A stretch of 43,936 nucleotides of DNA from Methylococcaceae bacterium (lineage in GTDB: Bacteria > Pseudomonadota > Gammaproteobacteria > Methylococcales > Methylomonadaceae), in the NCBI GenBank assembly GCA_006844585.1, contig SPJM01000196.1, positions 1 to 43,936 on the forward strand, in the 5' to 3' direction. Shown here in pieces: positions 18,533 to 27,789 of this stretch (position 1 is its first letter; each line of letters opens with the position of its first letter). Below the pieces are notes generated by a model. It saw nothing but the letters and a program-made list of their open reading frames with translations. It had not been told where the DNA came from and did no database searches. The translations under genes were made by a program, and so were the position numbers.

Positions 18533-20413
18533 ATGATAACCATGAAGCTACAAGATATTAAATTCAGTCATAAAATTGCAGCGGTAGCTGCAATTCCATT
18601 GCTCGGTTTATTTTTTTTAGCGATTGTATCAATTTTATCGCAATATCAAAAAGTAAATTCCGCTGAAACGATTATTACGCTGTCAGAGTTTTCTGTTCAT
18701 GCCAGCGCTTTAGTTCATGAATTGCAGAAAGAACGCGGCATGTCGGCCGGTTACTTAGGTAGTCAAGGCAAAAAATTTAGTCAACAAATTACTCAGCAGC
18801 ATAAATTAACGGATGAGAAATTTAATGATTTAACTGAATATCTGGAAAATTCTGAAGTAAAAAGTTTAGAAAATGTCGAAGAGCCTTTGCAAAAAGTGCT
18901 AAATGAATTAACCAAGACCAAAAGCATCAGAAACCGCGTTATTGGGTTGAATATACCGGTAAAAAACGCTATTGCTTTTTATTCCGGAGTCAATGCGCAA
19001 TTCCTTCAGCTGATTTCTAAATTACCGCAGCTCAGCGCTGATGTTTCGATGACCTCTAAATTAGCCGGTTACGCCAATTTTATTAAAGCTAAGGAAAGAG
19101 CCGGCATTGAGCGCGCAGTATTGGCCAATACTTTTGCTCAAAACAAATTCGGAGTCGGAATGTTTGAAAAGCTGATTAATTTGATTGCTATTCAAAATAC
19201 TTATACTGATGTTTTTTTATCATTTGCTAAACAAGATTTGCAGAACTTTTATGAAGATAAAATGAGCGGTCAGTTTATTAATGAAACACAACGTCTGCGA
19301 AAAACAGCTATGGATAGAGGTTTGGATGGCGGTTTTGAGGTCGACCCGGGATATTGGTTTAAAATGCAAACCGGTAAAATTAATTTATTGAAAGAAGTGG
19401 AAGACTTTATTGCAGAAGATTCTTTGAAATCGGCGAGTGAATTGAAAAGGGATGCCTGGGGCAAATTAACGCAAGATTCTGTTTTGGTCGTTTTGGTGAC
19501 TGGATTGTCTTTATTGATATTTTTTGTGCTCAGTAGGGATATTAAAAAGCAATTGGGGGGCGAACCGGTTGTCGTTAACGAAATCGCTCAGCAAATAGCT
19601 CAAGGATATTTAGCGAGTGAAGTCGACGATGAGGGTAAAGCGCATGTTGGTATTTATGCTTCGATGCAGACTATGCAAAAGGAATTAACCCGTGTAGTTA
19701 TAGGTTCGCAAGCGGCTTCTCAGCATGTCTCGCAGGCCGCCAATGAGTTAAGCAATACTGCTCAGGCCATTAGTCAAAGCACAATTGAGCAAGCCGCCAG
19801 CATTGAAGAAACCAGCGCGTCCATTGAGCAGATCAGCGCAAATGTAGAAAATAATTTGGAAAATGCCCAGGAGACTGAGAAAATGGCGACCCAAGCCGCT
19901 AAACTGGCGGCGGAAGGCGGTAAAGCCGTGGATGAAACCGTAATAGCAATGACGGATATTTCCAAAAAGATTTCGCTGATTGAAGATATAGCTTATCAAA
20001 CCAATATCCTCTCTTTAAATGCTTCGATAGAAGCTGCCCGCGCCGGACAACATGGAGCCGGTTTTTCGGTAGTTGCTTCTGAGGTGCGTAATTTGGCGAC
20101 TAGAAGTCAACATGTTGCTAATGATATTAATGCGCTTGCTGAATCCAGTGTTGAAATTGCTCAAAAGGCCGGAAATTTACTTGGGGAAATCGTTCCCAAT
20201 ATCCAAAAAACGGCTGATTTAGTGGAAGAGATTTCTGCATCTTCTAATGAACAAGCATTAGGCATCGGACAAATTGGTGAAGCGGTTGTCAAGCTGGAAT
20301 CTAAAACCCAGCAAAATGCAGCGGCTTCCGAGCAATTGGCGGCGACGGCGGAAGAGTTAAATGGTCAAAGCGATGAATTAATGAAGCAAATCAGTTTTTT
20401 TACTGTGAATTAA
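18533..20413 (+). CDS. Methyl-accepting chemotaxis protein with NIT sensor domain
   Basis: This 626-residue transmembrane receptor has a first membrane helix at about 15-35 and a second at about 315-338 ([17 protein letters not shown]). The periplasmic region between them begins with [16 protein letters not shown], the signature of the NIT domain, known or proposed to sense nitrate and nitrite. A HAMP-like linker and the signalling hairpin follow, with tip [22 protein letters not shown]. It ends without a CheR-tethering pentapeptide. Starts at 18533 or the in-frame ATG at 18542 are both possible. No chemotaxis operon surrounds it. Confidence 0.92.
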   Translation: MITMKLQDIKFSHKIAAVAAIPLLGLFFLAIVSILSQYQKVNSAETIITLSEFSVHASALVHELQKERGMSAGYLGSQGKKFSQQITQQHKLTDEKFNDLTEYLENSEVKSLENVEEPLQKVLNELTKTKSIRNRVIGLNIPVKNAIAFYSGVNAQFLQLISKLPQLSADVSMTSKLAGYANFIKAKERAGIERAVLANTFAQNKFGVGMFEKLINLIAIQNTYTDVFLSFAKQDLQNFYEDKMSGQFINETQRLRKTAMDRGLDGGFEVDPGYWFKMQTGKINLLKEVEDFIAEDSLKSASELKRDAWGKLTQDSVLVVLVTGLSLLIFFVLSRDIKKQLGGEPVVVNEIAQQIAQGYLASEVDDEGKAHVGIYASMQTMQKELTRVVIGSQAASQHVSQAANELSNTAQAISQSTIEQAASIEETSASIEQISANVENNLENAQETEKMATQAAKLAAEGGKAVDETVIAMTDISKKISLIEDIAYQTNILSLNASIEAARAGQHGAGFSVVASEVRNLATRSQHVANDINALAESSVEIAQKAGNLLGEIVPNIQKTADLVEEISASSNEQALGIGQIGEAVVKLESKTQQNAAASEQLAATAEELNGQSDELMKQISFFTVN

Positions 20414-20536
20414 GGAAACAAGCCGCAGGACTGGCATAAAATCGAATAAAAATTCGATGCCGCTTAGATTATAGTTTTTTCCTAGACCGCAAAACGGTAA
20501 AATAATGCCTCCTTTTGATAATGAGTTCGAAATAAA

Positions 20537-21016
20537 TTGGCTACTGAAAAGATTAAAGTTTTATTTGTCTGCATGGGTAATATTTGCCGATCGCCAACGG
20601 CTCAGGGCGTTTTTCAGGCCTTGGTTGAGGAGCGTAAATTACAACATCGGTTTGAAATAGACTCCGCCGGCACTCATGCTTATCACGTTAATGAGGCGCC
20701 CGACCTAAGAGCACAACGAGCCGCCAGAGATCGCGGCATAGAGTTGAATCATCTACGCGCCCGTAAAGTCATTTACGGCGATTTCGAAGATTATGATCAT
20801 ATATTGGTTATGGATGATGACAATTACGAGATTATGATTGAAGCTTGTCCGGATGAATATCAAAATAAAGTAAAATTACTGATGGATTATGCGCCGAATA
20901 TTGATGAGCGTCATGTGCCTGACCCTTATTACGGTGGTAAATTTGGTTTTGAGCGCGTATTAAACATGGTTGAAGAAGCTTCTGCAGGCTTTTTAAAATC
21001 CCTTGATATGGAGTAA
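20537..21016 (+). CDS. Low-molecular-weight protein tyrosine phosphatase
   Basis: This 159-residue enzyme has the CX5R phosphate loop as VCMGNICRS, with nucleophile C12 and R18. The general acid lies in VPDPYYGG near the C-terminal third. Family members dephosphorylate phosphotyrosine, and in bacteria often act on tyrosine kinases that control polysaccharide export, but no such kinase is near. The start is taken as TTG 20537, because the ATG at 20521 meets a stop after a few codons. A small exported protein follows after three bases, suggesting an operon. Confidence 0.93.
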   Translation: MATEKIKVLFVCMGNICRSPTAQGVFQALVEERKLQHRFEIDSAGTHAYHVNEAPDLRAQRAARDRGIELNHLRARKVIYGDFEDYDHILVMDDDNYEIMIEACPDEYQNKVKLLMDYAPNIDERHVPDPYYGGKFGFERVLNMVEEASAGFLKSLDME

Positions 21017-21019
21017 ATA

Positions 21020-21412
21020 ATGTTAAAAAATTGGAAACGTTGCTGTTTGGTTTTGATAACGATTTGTATCTTATCGCCTTTAGGCGTTTTATCGGCGAGT
21101 GAAAAAAATACCATTACCCATGTAGTGATCGTATGGCTAAAACAACCGGGGAATGAGCAAGTCAAACAGCAGTTTTTAAAAGAAAGTCGTAAGCTGAATG
21201 ATTTGCCGGGCGTCATTTATCGTCACTCCGGGCAAGTGGTCGCCAGCGAGCGGGGTATTGTTGACGATACTTTTGATGTAGCCGTCACTGTTACTTTGAA
21301 AGACAAGCAAGCCTTAAAGGATTATTTGGCTCATCCTAAACATAAGGAAGTGCTGAAAAAAATAAAACCGTTGGTTAATCGTATAGTCGCATACGATTTT
21401 ATTAACCGATAA
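21020..21412 (+). CDS. Exported Dabb-domain protein (stress-responsive A/B barrel)
   Basis: This 130-residue protein has an N-terminal signal sequence (about residues 1-27, hydrophobic run LVLITICILSPLGVL, likely cleavage after LSA). The mature part has the Dabb layout: ITHVVIVWLK at the start, DVAVTVTLKDKQAL in the middle and YLAHPKHKEVL toward the end. Dabb proteins are dimeric barrels with few known activities; most are cytosolic, so the signal peptide is uncommon. It is three bases after the phosphatase gene and 12 before the hydrolase gene, so the three are probably co-transcribed. Confidence 0.85.
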   Translation: MLKNWKRCCLVLITICILSPLGVLSASEKNTITHVVIVWLKQPGNEQVKQQFLKESRKLNDLPGVIYRHSGQVVASERGIVDDTFDVAVTVTLKDKQALKDYLAHPKHKEVLKKIKPLVNRIVAYDFINR

Positions 21413-21424
21413 AGGGAGTCAAAT

Positions 21425-22144
21425 ATGGCGATTGTATCCAATACTGTGGGTTATACCGATGAAGATGTCCTGTTAGAAGGTTTTTTTGCTTACGACGATG
21501 CGATTGAAGGCAAAAGACCGGTTGTATTGATTAACCATGCCTGGGGCGGGCGCGACGATTTTGTCGGTGGGAAAGCGATAAAGTTGGCTGAGTTGGGTTA
21601 CTTGGCGTTTGCCGTGGATATGTATGGCAAAGGGGTTAAAGGCGAAAGCAAAGAGCAGTGTGCGGCTTTGATGCAGCCGTTTATGGATGATCGGGCTAAA
21701 TTACAGCAGAGACTGAATGCCGGTTTGCAAGCGGTCAAGCTTATGCCTTGGGCCGATGAAAACAAAATTGCTGCGATTGGTTTTTGTTTCGGCGGTTTGT
21801 GTGTGCTGGATTTAGCTAGAAGCGGCGCTGATATTGCAGGAGTCGTGTCTTTTCATGGTTTGCTGTTTCCTGCTGAAAATATTTCGGAGCCGGTTGTTAA
21901 AGCCAAAGTTTTAGTATTGCATGGACGCGATGATCCAATGGTTCCGCCTGATTTGGTATTGTCCTTTCAGGAGGAGCTCACTCAAGCGGGCGCTGATTGG
22001 CAGTTTATGAGTTACGGTAATACCATGCACGCTTTTACCAACCCCGTTGCTAATGATCCTGATTTCGGCACCGTTTACCAGGCCGATGCGGATCGGCGAT
22101 CCTGGTTGGCGATGCAAACGTTTTTAAGCGAAATATTTGGATAG
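21425..22144 (+). CDS. Dienelactone hydrolase family protein
   Basis: This 239-residue alpha/beta hydrolase has the nucleophile elbow GFCFGG with cysteine C121, the dienelactone hydrolase variant of the usual serine. The aspartate lies in HGRDDPMVPP (about 169-170) and the histidine in MHAFTNP (H202), completing the triad. The substrate is unknown: characterised relatives open dienelactone in chlorocatechol breakdown, but no such pathway is here, and many homologues have other ester or lactone substrates. AAGGGAG precedes the ATG. It is probably the last gene of the phosphatase-Dabb operon. Confidence 0.92.
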   Translation: MAIVSNTVGYTDEDVLLEGFFAYDDAIEGKRPVVLINHAWGGRDDFVGGKAIKLAELGYLAFAVDMYGKGVKGESKEQCAALMQPFMDDRAKLQQRLNAGLQAVKLMPWADENKIAAIGFCFGGLCVLDLARSGADIAGVVSFHGLLFPAENISEPVVKAKVLVLHGRDDPMVPPDLVLSFQEELTQAGADWQFMSYGNTMHAFTNPVANDPDFGTVYQADADRRSWLAMQTFLSEIFG

Positions 22145-22160
22145 TTTATAGGAGCTTAAT

Positions 22161-22608
22161 TTATTCACCCTCATGATCAAGCTCCTCTTTTTTTGTCAAA
22201 AACTCAATCATATCCTCATTATTGACGCGATGATAAATCTCTTCGACTGAGAGCGCCAAGTCGATTGATTTAAAATGTATTGTTTCTTCTAAAAAATAAT
22301 GTGTTGAACGCCAGTCATCGCGTTTTTGATAAACAGTAATATCGACAAAATCTTGTTCGATAATGACATACTCTTCCAAAGTGGGAATGTTAATGTTTTC
22401 CAAACTTTCGATAAATAATTCCGGAAATATAATTATGGTTTCCGCTGGCGCCAACCATGGCATAAACTTGTCCATCTACCAGCTCATGCTTTATTTCCGC
22501 AACAAGTTCGCCTTCTAAGTATTCAGCAATATTGATTTTTCCACTAATTGTTGTTTGTTGCTTGTTAGCTAACATGGCTGACTCCGAGGTTATGGGTTCA
22601 AGATTCAA
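22161..22608 (-). pseudogene. Uma2 family endonuclease, frameshifted and internally deleted
   Basis: Two overlapping minus-strand frames carry the two ends of one Uma2 protein. The 5' part (22390-22608) has AEYLEGELVAEIKHELVDGQVYAM and GASGNHNYISG, typical of the N-terminus. The 3' part (22161-22475) has NIPTLEEYVIIEQDFVDITVY and SVEEIYHRV, typical of the C-terminus. The frames must switch near 22400, and the middle of the family, with the acidic nuclease core (the PDV region), is missing. This indicates deletion plus frameshift. Uma2 genes are common mobile or paralogous genes in cyanobacteria and some methanotrophs. Activity is very unlikely. Confidence 0.82.
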
Positions 22609-22720
22609 TGATGTTGGTTGGCGATGGCTTAAGGCCGCAAGCTATTATACGATGTGCGAGATTCATATTAAAAAAAGGGAATTTCTTTTTTGTTTCATTT
22701 GATATAGAGCAAGGCTGACA

Positions 22721-22750
22721 GTGACTTTAATATCATTGTTTTGTTATAAT
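22721..22750 (+). promoter_or_regulatory. Candidate gyrA promoter
   Basis: GTGACT at 22721-22726 (four of six matches) and a perfect TATAAT at 22745-22750 are separated by 18 bases. The predicted transcript would have a leader of about 110 bases. It sits in the 259-base gap between the Uma2 remnant and gyrA, and nothing else is evident in that gap. Confidence 0.5.
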
Positions 22751-22867
22751 GATTGGTTTTTATCGCCTTGGTTGAACAGCATGGGATATTCTACTTTAAT
22801 GTATCTATGTTGCTGTTATTTGAGGTTTTTTGTCAGGATAGATAACGGTAGTGGATAGCTAAAATTA

Positions 22868-25441
22868 ATGTCAGATTTCGCCAAAGAAATTATTCCGGTT
22901 AATCTCGAAGATGAGATGAGACAATCTTATCTTGCTTATTCCATGAGCGTGATAGTCGGGCGGGCTCTTCCTGATGTCAGGGATGGATTAAAGCCTGTGC
23001 ATCGTCGAGTATTATATGCGATGAGCGAACTGGGGAATGATTGGAATAAACCCTATAAAAAATCGGCGCGTGTGGTGGGCGATGTCATTGGTAAATATCA
23101 TCCTCATGGAGATACTGCTGTTTACGACACCATTGTAAGAATGGCTCAGCCTTTTTCCATGCGATATATGTTGATCGATGGGCAAGGTAATTTCGGTTCG
23201 GTGGATGGCGACTCTCCTGCGGCTATGCGTTATACGGAAGTGCGCATGGCTAAAATTTCGCATCAGATTTTAGCCGACCTGGATAAAGAAACCGTTGATT
23301 TTATCGCCAATTATGATGAGTCTGAGAGCGAGCCGACTGTTATGCCGACTCGGATACCGACTCTATTGGTTAACGGATCGTCCGGGATTGCGGTGGGTAT
23401 GGCGACCAATATTCCCCCGCATAATTTGACGGAAGTGATTTCCACCTGTTTGGCGATGATGGATCAGCCGGATATTTCCATTGCTGAATTAATGAATTTA
23501 ATGCCGGGGCCTGATTTTCCTACAGCCGGTTTTATAAACGGTAGTTCAGGCATTAGGGACGCCTACGCCACCGGTAGAGGAAAAATATATTTGCGCGCTA
23601 GATGTCATTTTGAAGATATTGGCGACGGCGGCCGACAAGCGATTATCACCACTGAATTACCTTATCAGGTGAATAAAGCCCGGCTGTTGGAAAAAATAGC
23701 GGAAATGGTCAAAGATGGTAAATTGGAAGGTATTTCCGGTTTGCGAGACGAGTCCGATAAGGATGGCATGCGGATGGTGATTGAACTTAGGCGAGGAGAA
23801 GTGCCTGAGGTCATTCTCAATAATTTATATAAACAAACCCAGCTGCAAACTGTGTTCGGCATTAATATGGTGGCCTTGCATGATGGCAGGCCGCATTGCA
23901 TGACGCTGAAAGAAATTTTGGGCGCATTTATCAATCATCGTCGGGAAATCGTTACTCGCCGAACCTTGTACAATTTAAGAAAAGCGCGTGAAAAGGCTCA
24001 TATCCGTGAAGGCTTAGCGGTTGCTTTGGCGAATATTGATGAAATGATCGAGTTGATCAAAACTTCTCCAAATCCAGCGACCGCTAAGCAAGGCTTATTG
24101 GATAAGAGCTGGAATGCAGGTATGGTCACAGCGTTATTGGATAGAGCCGATGCGGAACGCTCCCGACCGGAAGAATTAGGCGAAGAATACGGTTTGCACG
24201 GAGATGTTTATAAATTATCCGAAACGCAGGCGCAAGCTATTTTGGATTTACGCCTACATCGTTTAACCGGTTTGGAACAAGATAAGATTATTGAAGAATA
24301 TAATGATCTTCTTAAATTAATTGATGAATATTTGTTGATTTTAAGTAGCGACCAGCGCTTGATGGAAGTGATTCGAGAAGAGCTTGAAGAAATCAAAGAT
24401 GAATATGCCGATGAACGGCGCACCGAAATTATTCATGATTACCAAAACTTATCTGCGGAAGATTTAATTACCGAAGAAGATGTGGTTGTGACGATGTCCC
24501 ACGAAGGCTACGTTAAGTCGCAACCATTGGCCGATTATAAAGCGCAGCGTAGAGGCGGACGCGGTAAATCGGCAACCGCTACAAAAGAAAAAGATTTTGT
24601 TGAAAAGCTGATTATCGCCAACACCCATGATACGATTTTATGCTTCTCTTCGTTTGGTAAAGTTTATTGGTTGAAAGTATTTAATTTGCCTGTCGCCAGC
24701 CGGGCTTCACGAGGCAAGCCGTTTGTGAATCTATTGCCTTTGGAAGCGGGAGAGAAAGTCAACGCTATGTTGACGGTCAGAGAATACTCTGAGGATCAAT
24801 TCATTTTTATGGCGACGGAGGCGGGCACCGTTAAAAAGACGCCGTTGAAAGAGTTTGAACGACAACGAGCGAACGGCAAAATAGCCATTGATTTGCGCGA
24901 TGGCGATAATCTGGTCGGCGTGGATATTACTGATGGTCAACAAAAAGTGTTGTTATTCAGCAGCGATGGCAAGGCGGTTTGTTTTAAAGAGTCTGACGTT
25001 CGATCAATGGGACGCACTGCAACCGGGGTTAGAGGCATTAAATTGGCCGGAGGGCAAAAAGTTATTTCATTGATTATCGCCACTGAAGGGACTGTTTTGA
25101 ACATTACCGAAAACGGTTTTGGCAAGCGTACTCAGTTAGAAGAGTTTACCTGCCATAAACGCGGCGGCCAGGGCTTGATAGCTATTCAGACTTCAGATCG
25201 CAACGGCGCAGTCGTGGGTGCTGTTTTAGTGAATGACGATGATGAAATTATGTTGATTACTAATGGCGGCACGCTAGTGAGAACGCGGGTCAATGAAATT
25301 TCGATAGTGGGTCGCAATACGCAAGGGGTTACCGTCATTCGTTTAGATGGTGATGAAAAAGTAGTCGGGGTTGATCGCACAGATGGTCTGCCCGAAGATG
25401 ATATTGAAACTGAAAATACAGATGATGGAGAAAACGATTAA
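22868..25441 (+). CDS. gyrA: DNA gyrase subunit A
   Basis: This 857-residue breakage-reunion subunit of gyrase introduces negative supercoils with GyrB. The N-terminus aligns without gaps to E. coli GyrA. The catalytic tyrosine is Y122 in AAMRYTEVR. The quinolone-determining region reads [10 protein letters not shown], with Thr at position 83 (Ser in E. coli; Thr is the native state in Pseudomonas) and Asp at 87. The GyrA-box is present as AQRRGGRGK, so the C-terminal wrapping domain should work. The acidic tail is short. The stop overlaps the serC ATG by one base. Confidence 0.97.
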   Translation: MSDFAKEIIPVNLEDEMRQSYLAYSMSVIVGRALPDVRDGLKPVHRRVLYAMSELGNDWNKPYKKSARVVGDVIGKYHPHGDTAVYDTIVRMAQPFSMRYMLIDGQGNFGSVDGDSPAAMRYTEVRMAKISHQILADLDKETVDFIANYDESESEPTVMPTRIPTLLVNGSSGIAVGMATNIPPHNLTEVISTCLAMMDQPDISIAELMNLMPGPDFPTAGFINGSSGIRDAYATGRGKIYLRARCHFEDIGDGGRQAIITTELPYQVNKARLLEKIAEMVKDGKLEGISGLRDESDKDGMRMVIELRRGEVPEVILNNLYKQTQLQTVFGINMVALHDGRPHCMTLKEILGAFINHRREIVTRRTLYNLRKAREKAHIREGLAVALANIDEMIELIKTSPNPATAKQGLLDKSWNAGMVTALLDRADAERSRPEELGEEYGLHGDVYKLSETQAQAILDLRLHRLTGLEQDKIIEEYNDLLKLIDEYLLILSSDQRLMEVIREELEEIKDEYADERRTEIIHDYQNLSAEDLITEEDVVVTMSHEGYVKSQPLADYKAQRRGGRGKSATATKEKDFVEKLIIANTHDTILCFSSFGKVYWLKVFNLPVASRASRGKPFVNLLPLEAGEKVNAMLTVREYSEDQFIFMATEAGTVKKTPLKEFERQRANGKIAIDLRDGDNLVGVDITDGQQKVLLFSSDGKAVCFKESDVRSMGRTATGVRGIKLAGGQKVISLIIATEGTVLNITENGFGKRTQLEEFTCHKRGGQGLIAIQTSDRNGAVVGAVLVNDDDEIMLITNGGTLVRTRVNEISIVGRNTQGVTVIRLDGDEKVVGVDRTDGLPEDDIETENTDDGEND

Positions 25442-26517
25442 TGTCGCGAGTTTATAATTTTAGCGCTGGCCCTTCTGCTTTGCCCGAAGCGGTTCTTAAA
25501 AAAGCGCAACAGGAAATGTTGGATTGGCAGGGAACCGGCATGTCGGTGATGGAAATGAGCCATCGCGGTAAGCACTTTATGAGTATTGCCGAAACGTTGC
25601 TGGCCGATTTGCGAGAGCTGATGGCGATTCCCGATAATTATAAAATCGCCTTGTTACAAGGCGGCGCAACCGCGCAATTTTCCCTGATTCCTCAAAATAT
25701 ATTGGGTGATAAAAGCAAAGCCGCTTATATTAATACCGGCGCCTGGTCTAAAAAAGCCATCAAAGAAGCGGGTGCTTTTTGCGATGTGCAGCTGGCCGCC
25801 AGTGCTGAAGACAGTAAGTTTACGACTATCCCCGAGCGTTCCAGCTGGGCATTGGATGCGGACTGCGGATATTTACATTACACCGCTAATGAAACCATTC
25901 ATGGGGTTGAGTTTTTTGACATTCCTGAGGTTGATATGCCTCTGGTAAGCGATATGTCATCGAATATTTTGTCCAGACCGGTTGATGTCAGTCGTTTCGG
26001 CTTGATTTATGCCGGCACCCAAAAGAATATGGGGCCTGCCGGTGTCACCATTGTAATTGTTCGTGATGATTTGCTGGGCAAAGCGAAAAACAGTGTGCCT
26101 TCAGTGTTTAATTATCAACAACAAATTGATAATGATTCCATGCTTAATACCCCGGCGACCTACAATTGGTATTTGGTGGGATTAGTATTGCAATGGTTAA
26201 AAGAGCTGGGCGGTTTGGCGGAGATGGAGCAACGCAATATCCGTAAAGCTGAAAAACTCTATCAAACCATTGATGCATCCGCTTTGTATTCAAATCCGGT
26301 CGATAAAGCCTATCGTTCAAGAATGAATGTGCCGTTTATTTTAGCCGATAGTCAATTGGATGCTGCATTTTTAGAAGCCGCAGCGGCGAATGGGTTAAGC
26401 ACATTGAAAGGTCATCGCTCAGTCGGCGGCATGCGCGCAAGCATCTATAACGCTATGCCTGAGGCCGGTGTTGATGCTTTGATTGATTTTATGACTGAAT
26501 TCGAACGAACTCACTAA
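25441..26517 (+). CDS. serC: Phosphoserine aminotransferase
   Basis: This 358-residue PLP enzyme makes phosphoserine from phosphohydroxypyruvate and glutamate, and also serves pyridoxine synthesis. The N-terminus VYNFSAGPSALP is diagnostic. The PLP lysine is in GTQKNMGPAG, and the phosphate-binding GGATAQF near residue 75 is conserved. The C-terminal GHRSVGGMRASIYNAM matches the family. The start codon overlaps the gyrA stop (TAATG), implying translational coupling. The order gyrA-serC-pheA is shared with Pseudomonas. Confidence 0.97.
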   Translation: MSRVYNFSAGPSALPEAVLKKAQQEMLDWQGTGMSVMEMSHRGKHFMSIAETLLADLRELMAIPDNYKIALLQGGATAQFSLIPQNILGDKSKAAYINTGAWSKKAIKEAGAFCDVQLAASAEDSKFTTIPERSSWALDADCGYLHYTANETIHGVEFFDIPEVDMPLVSDMSSNILSRPVDVSRFGLIYAGTQKNMGPAGVTIVIVRDDLLGKAKNSVPSVFNYQQQIDNDSMLNTPATYNWYLVGLVLQWLKELGGLAEMEQRNIRKAEKLYQTIDASALYSNPVDKAYRSRMNVPFILADSQLDAAFLEAAAANGLSTLKGHRSVGGMRASIYNAMPEAGVDALIDFMTEFERTH

Positions 26518-26524
26518 TAGTAAG

Positions 26525-27610
26525 ATGACAGCGATTATTCCCCTTTCCGATTTGCGTGAGAGAATTGATTCAATTGATCAACAGATTCTTGAACTCATTA
26601 ATCAGCGCGCTGAGTGCGCTCAGGAAGTGGCTAAAACAAAAATTGCTGAGGGCGAAACAGAGACTTTCTATCGTCCTGATCGTGAAGCTTTAGTGCTGCG
26701 CAGAATTAAAGAACTGAATGCCGGGCCGATTTCCGATGAAACGGCGGCCTGGTTTTTCAGGGAAATCATGTCGGCGTGTTTAGCTCTGGAAAAACCCTTA
26801 CAAGTCGCTTATCTGGGTCCTGAAGGCACTTTTACTCAACAGGCGGCCATTAAACATTTTGGTCATGCCGTTGAAGGTTGTCCGACGTCAACAATTAACG
26901 AAGTTTTCCATGCTGTGGAAAGCGGTCGTTGCCAATTCGGGGTGGCGCCCGTGGAAAATTCGACGGAAGGCTCTGTGACCCATACTTTGGATTGCTTTAT
27001 GGCGTCCAATTTGAAAATTTGCGGTGAAGTGGAAATCCGGGTTGAGCAAAACTTATTGAGTCTATCCGAAGACATTAGCACAATAACTGAAATTTTCTCC
27101 CACCAGCAATCGATAGCGCAATGCCGCGAATGGTTAAGCAGTAATCTGCCGGGTATTGTTTGCACGCCGGTGAACAGCAATGCCGAAGCCGCAAAAAAAG
27201 CCAGCGAAGACCCTGGCAAGGCCGCCATAGCGGGTAAAATGGCCGCTGAGCTGTATAATCTGAATATTATTCAAAGCAATATTGAAGATGACAATAGCAA
27301 TACCACGCGATTCTTTGTAATCGGTAAACAGGAGCCTGCCTCCACCGGTAACGACAAAACTTCGATTTTAGTTTCCACCGGCAATCGCGCCGGATCGCTA
27401 CATAAAATTATCGAACCGTTCGCCAAATATAATATCAGCATGTCGCATATTGAGTCGCGACCGTCGAGAAGAGGCCTGTGGGAATATGTGTTCTTTATCG
27501 ATATTGACGGTCATCAGAGTGATGATAATGTTAAACAAGCATTAGAAAATTTGATGCAATCCGTTAAAATTCCCAAGGTTTTAGGTTCTTATCCTAAAGC
27601 GGTTATCTAG
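26525..27610 (+). CDS. pheA: Bifunctional chorismate mutase / prephenate dehydratase
   Basis: This 361-residue P-protein turns chorismate into prephenate and then phenylpyruvate for phenylalanine. An AroQ-type chorismate mutase fills residues 5-90 (RERIDSIDQQILELI). The dehydratase begins near 97 with VAYLGPEGTFTQQAA and contains the catalytic TTRFFVIG. An ACT domain at about 273-355, with AGSLHKIIEPF and the ESRP motif, gives feedback control by phenylalanine. It starts seven bases after serC. The TAG stop borrows its last base from repeat element copy 3 at 27610. Confidence 0.97.
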   Translation: MTAIIPLSDLRERIDSIDQQILELINQRAECAQEVAKTKIAEGETETFYRPDREALVLRRIKELNAGPISDETAAWFFREIMSACLALEKPLQVAYLGPEGTFTQQAAIKHFGHAVEGCPTSTINEVFHAVESGRCQFGVAPVENSTEGSVTHTLDCFMASNLKICGEVEIRVEQNLLSLSEDISTITEIFSHQQSIAQCREWLSSNLPGIVCTPVNSNAEAAKKASEDPGKAAIAGKMAAELYNLNIIQSNIEDDNSNTTRFFVIGKQEPASTGNDKTSILVSTGNRAGSLHKIIEPFAKYNISMSHIESRPSRRGLWEYVFFIDIDGHQSDDNVKQALENLMQSVKIPKVLGSYPKAVI

Positions 27611-27767
27611 GAATGGGGATTTTATAACTTATGAATTCTGACTTGTCTTTTTGTTCGGCTTCGGCGTTGCGTAAACAGTTACATAGCTTGCTATGCGCCT
27701 GTTTACGCGTCTTGAATCCAAACAAAAACCCTGCGCCATAATGCATAAGTTATTTCATCCCCATTCC
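27610..27767. mobile_element. MITE-like palindromic element, copy 3 (158 bp, diverged)
   Basis: This shorter, diverged copy lies inside the aromatic operon between pheA and hisC. Its ends are inverted: GGAATGGGGAT with TATAACTTATG on the left, and CATAAGTTAT with CCCCATTCC on the right. The core CATAGCTTGCTATGCGCC is identical to copies 1 and 2. The central stem is a perfect 10 bp, GCGTAAACAG with CTGTTTACGC (27669-27708). Flanks are CTA and ATA, an imperfect match for a 3-bp duplication. It fills most of the 179-base gap. Confidence 0.8.
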
Positions 27768-27789
27768 ATAACGACTTACTTTTGAAAGC

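Noticed and set aside
18336-18536. 66-residue open frame in the MITE-like copy 2
   Set aside because: It is not open in the near-identical copy 1 owing to the 9-base length difference, has no ribosome-binding site and crosses the hairpin; the element looks non-coding.
22868-25441. GyrA Thr83 as a quinolone-resistance mutation
   Set aside because: Thr is the natural residue at this position in many susceptible gammaproteobacteria, such as Pseudomonas, so it is not evidence of resistance.
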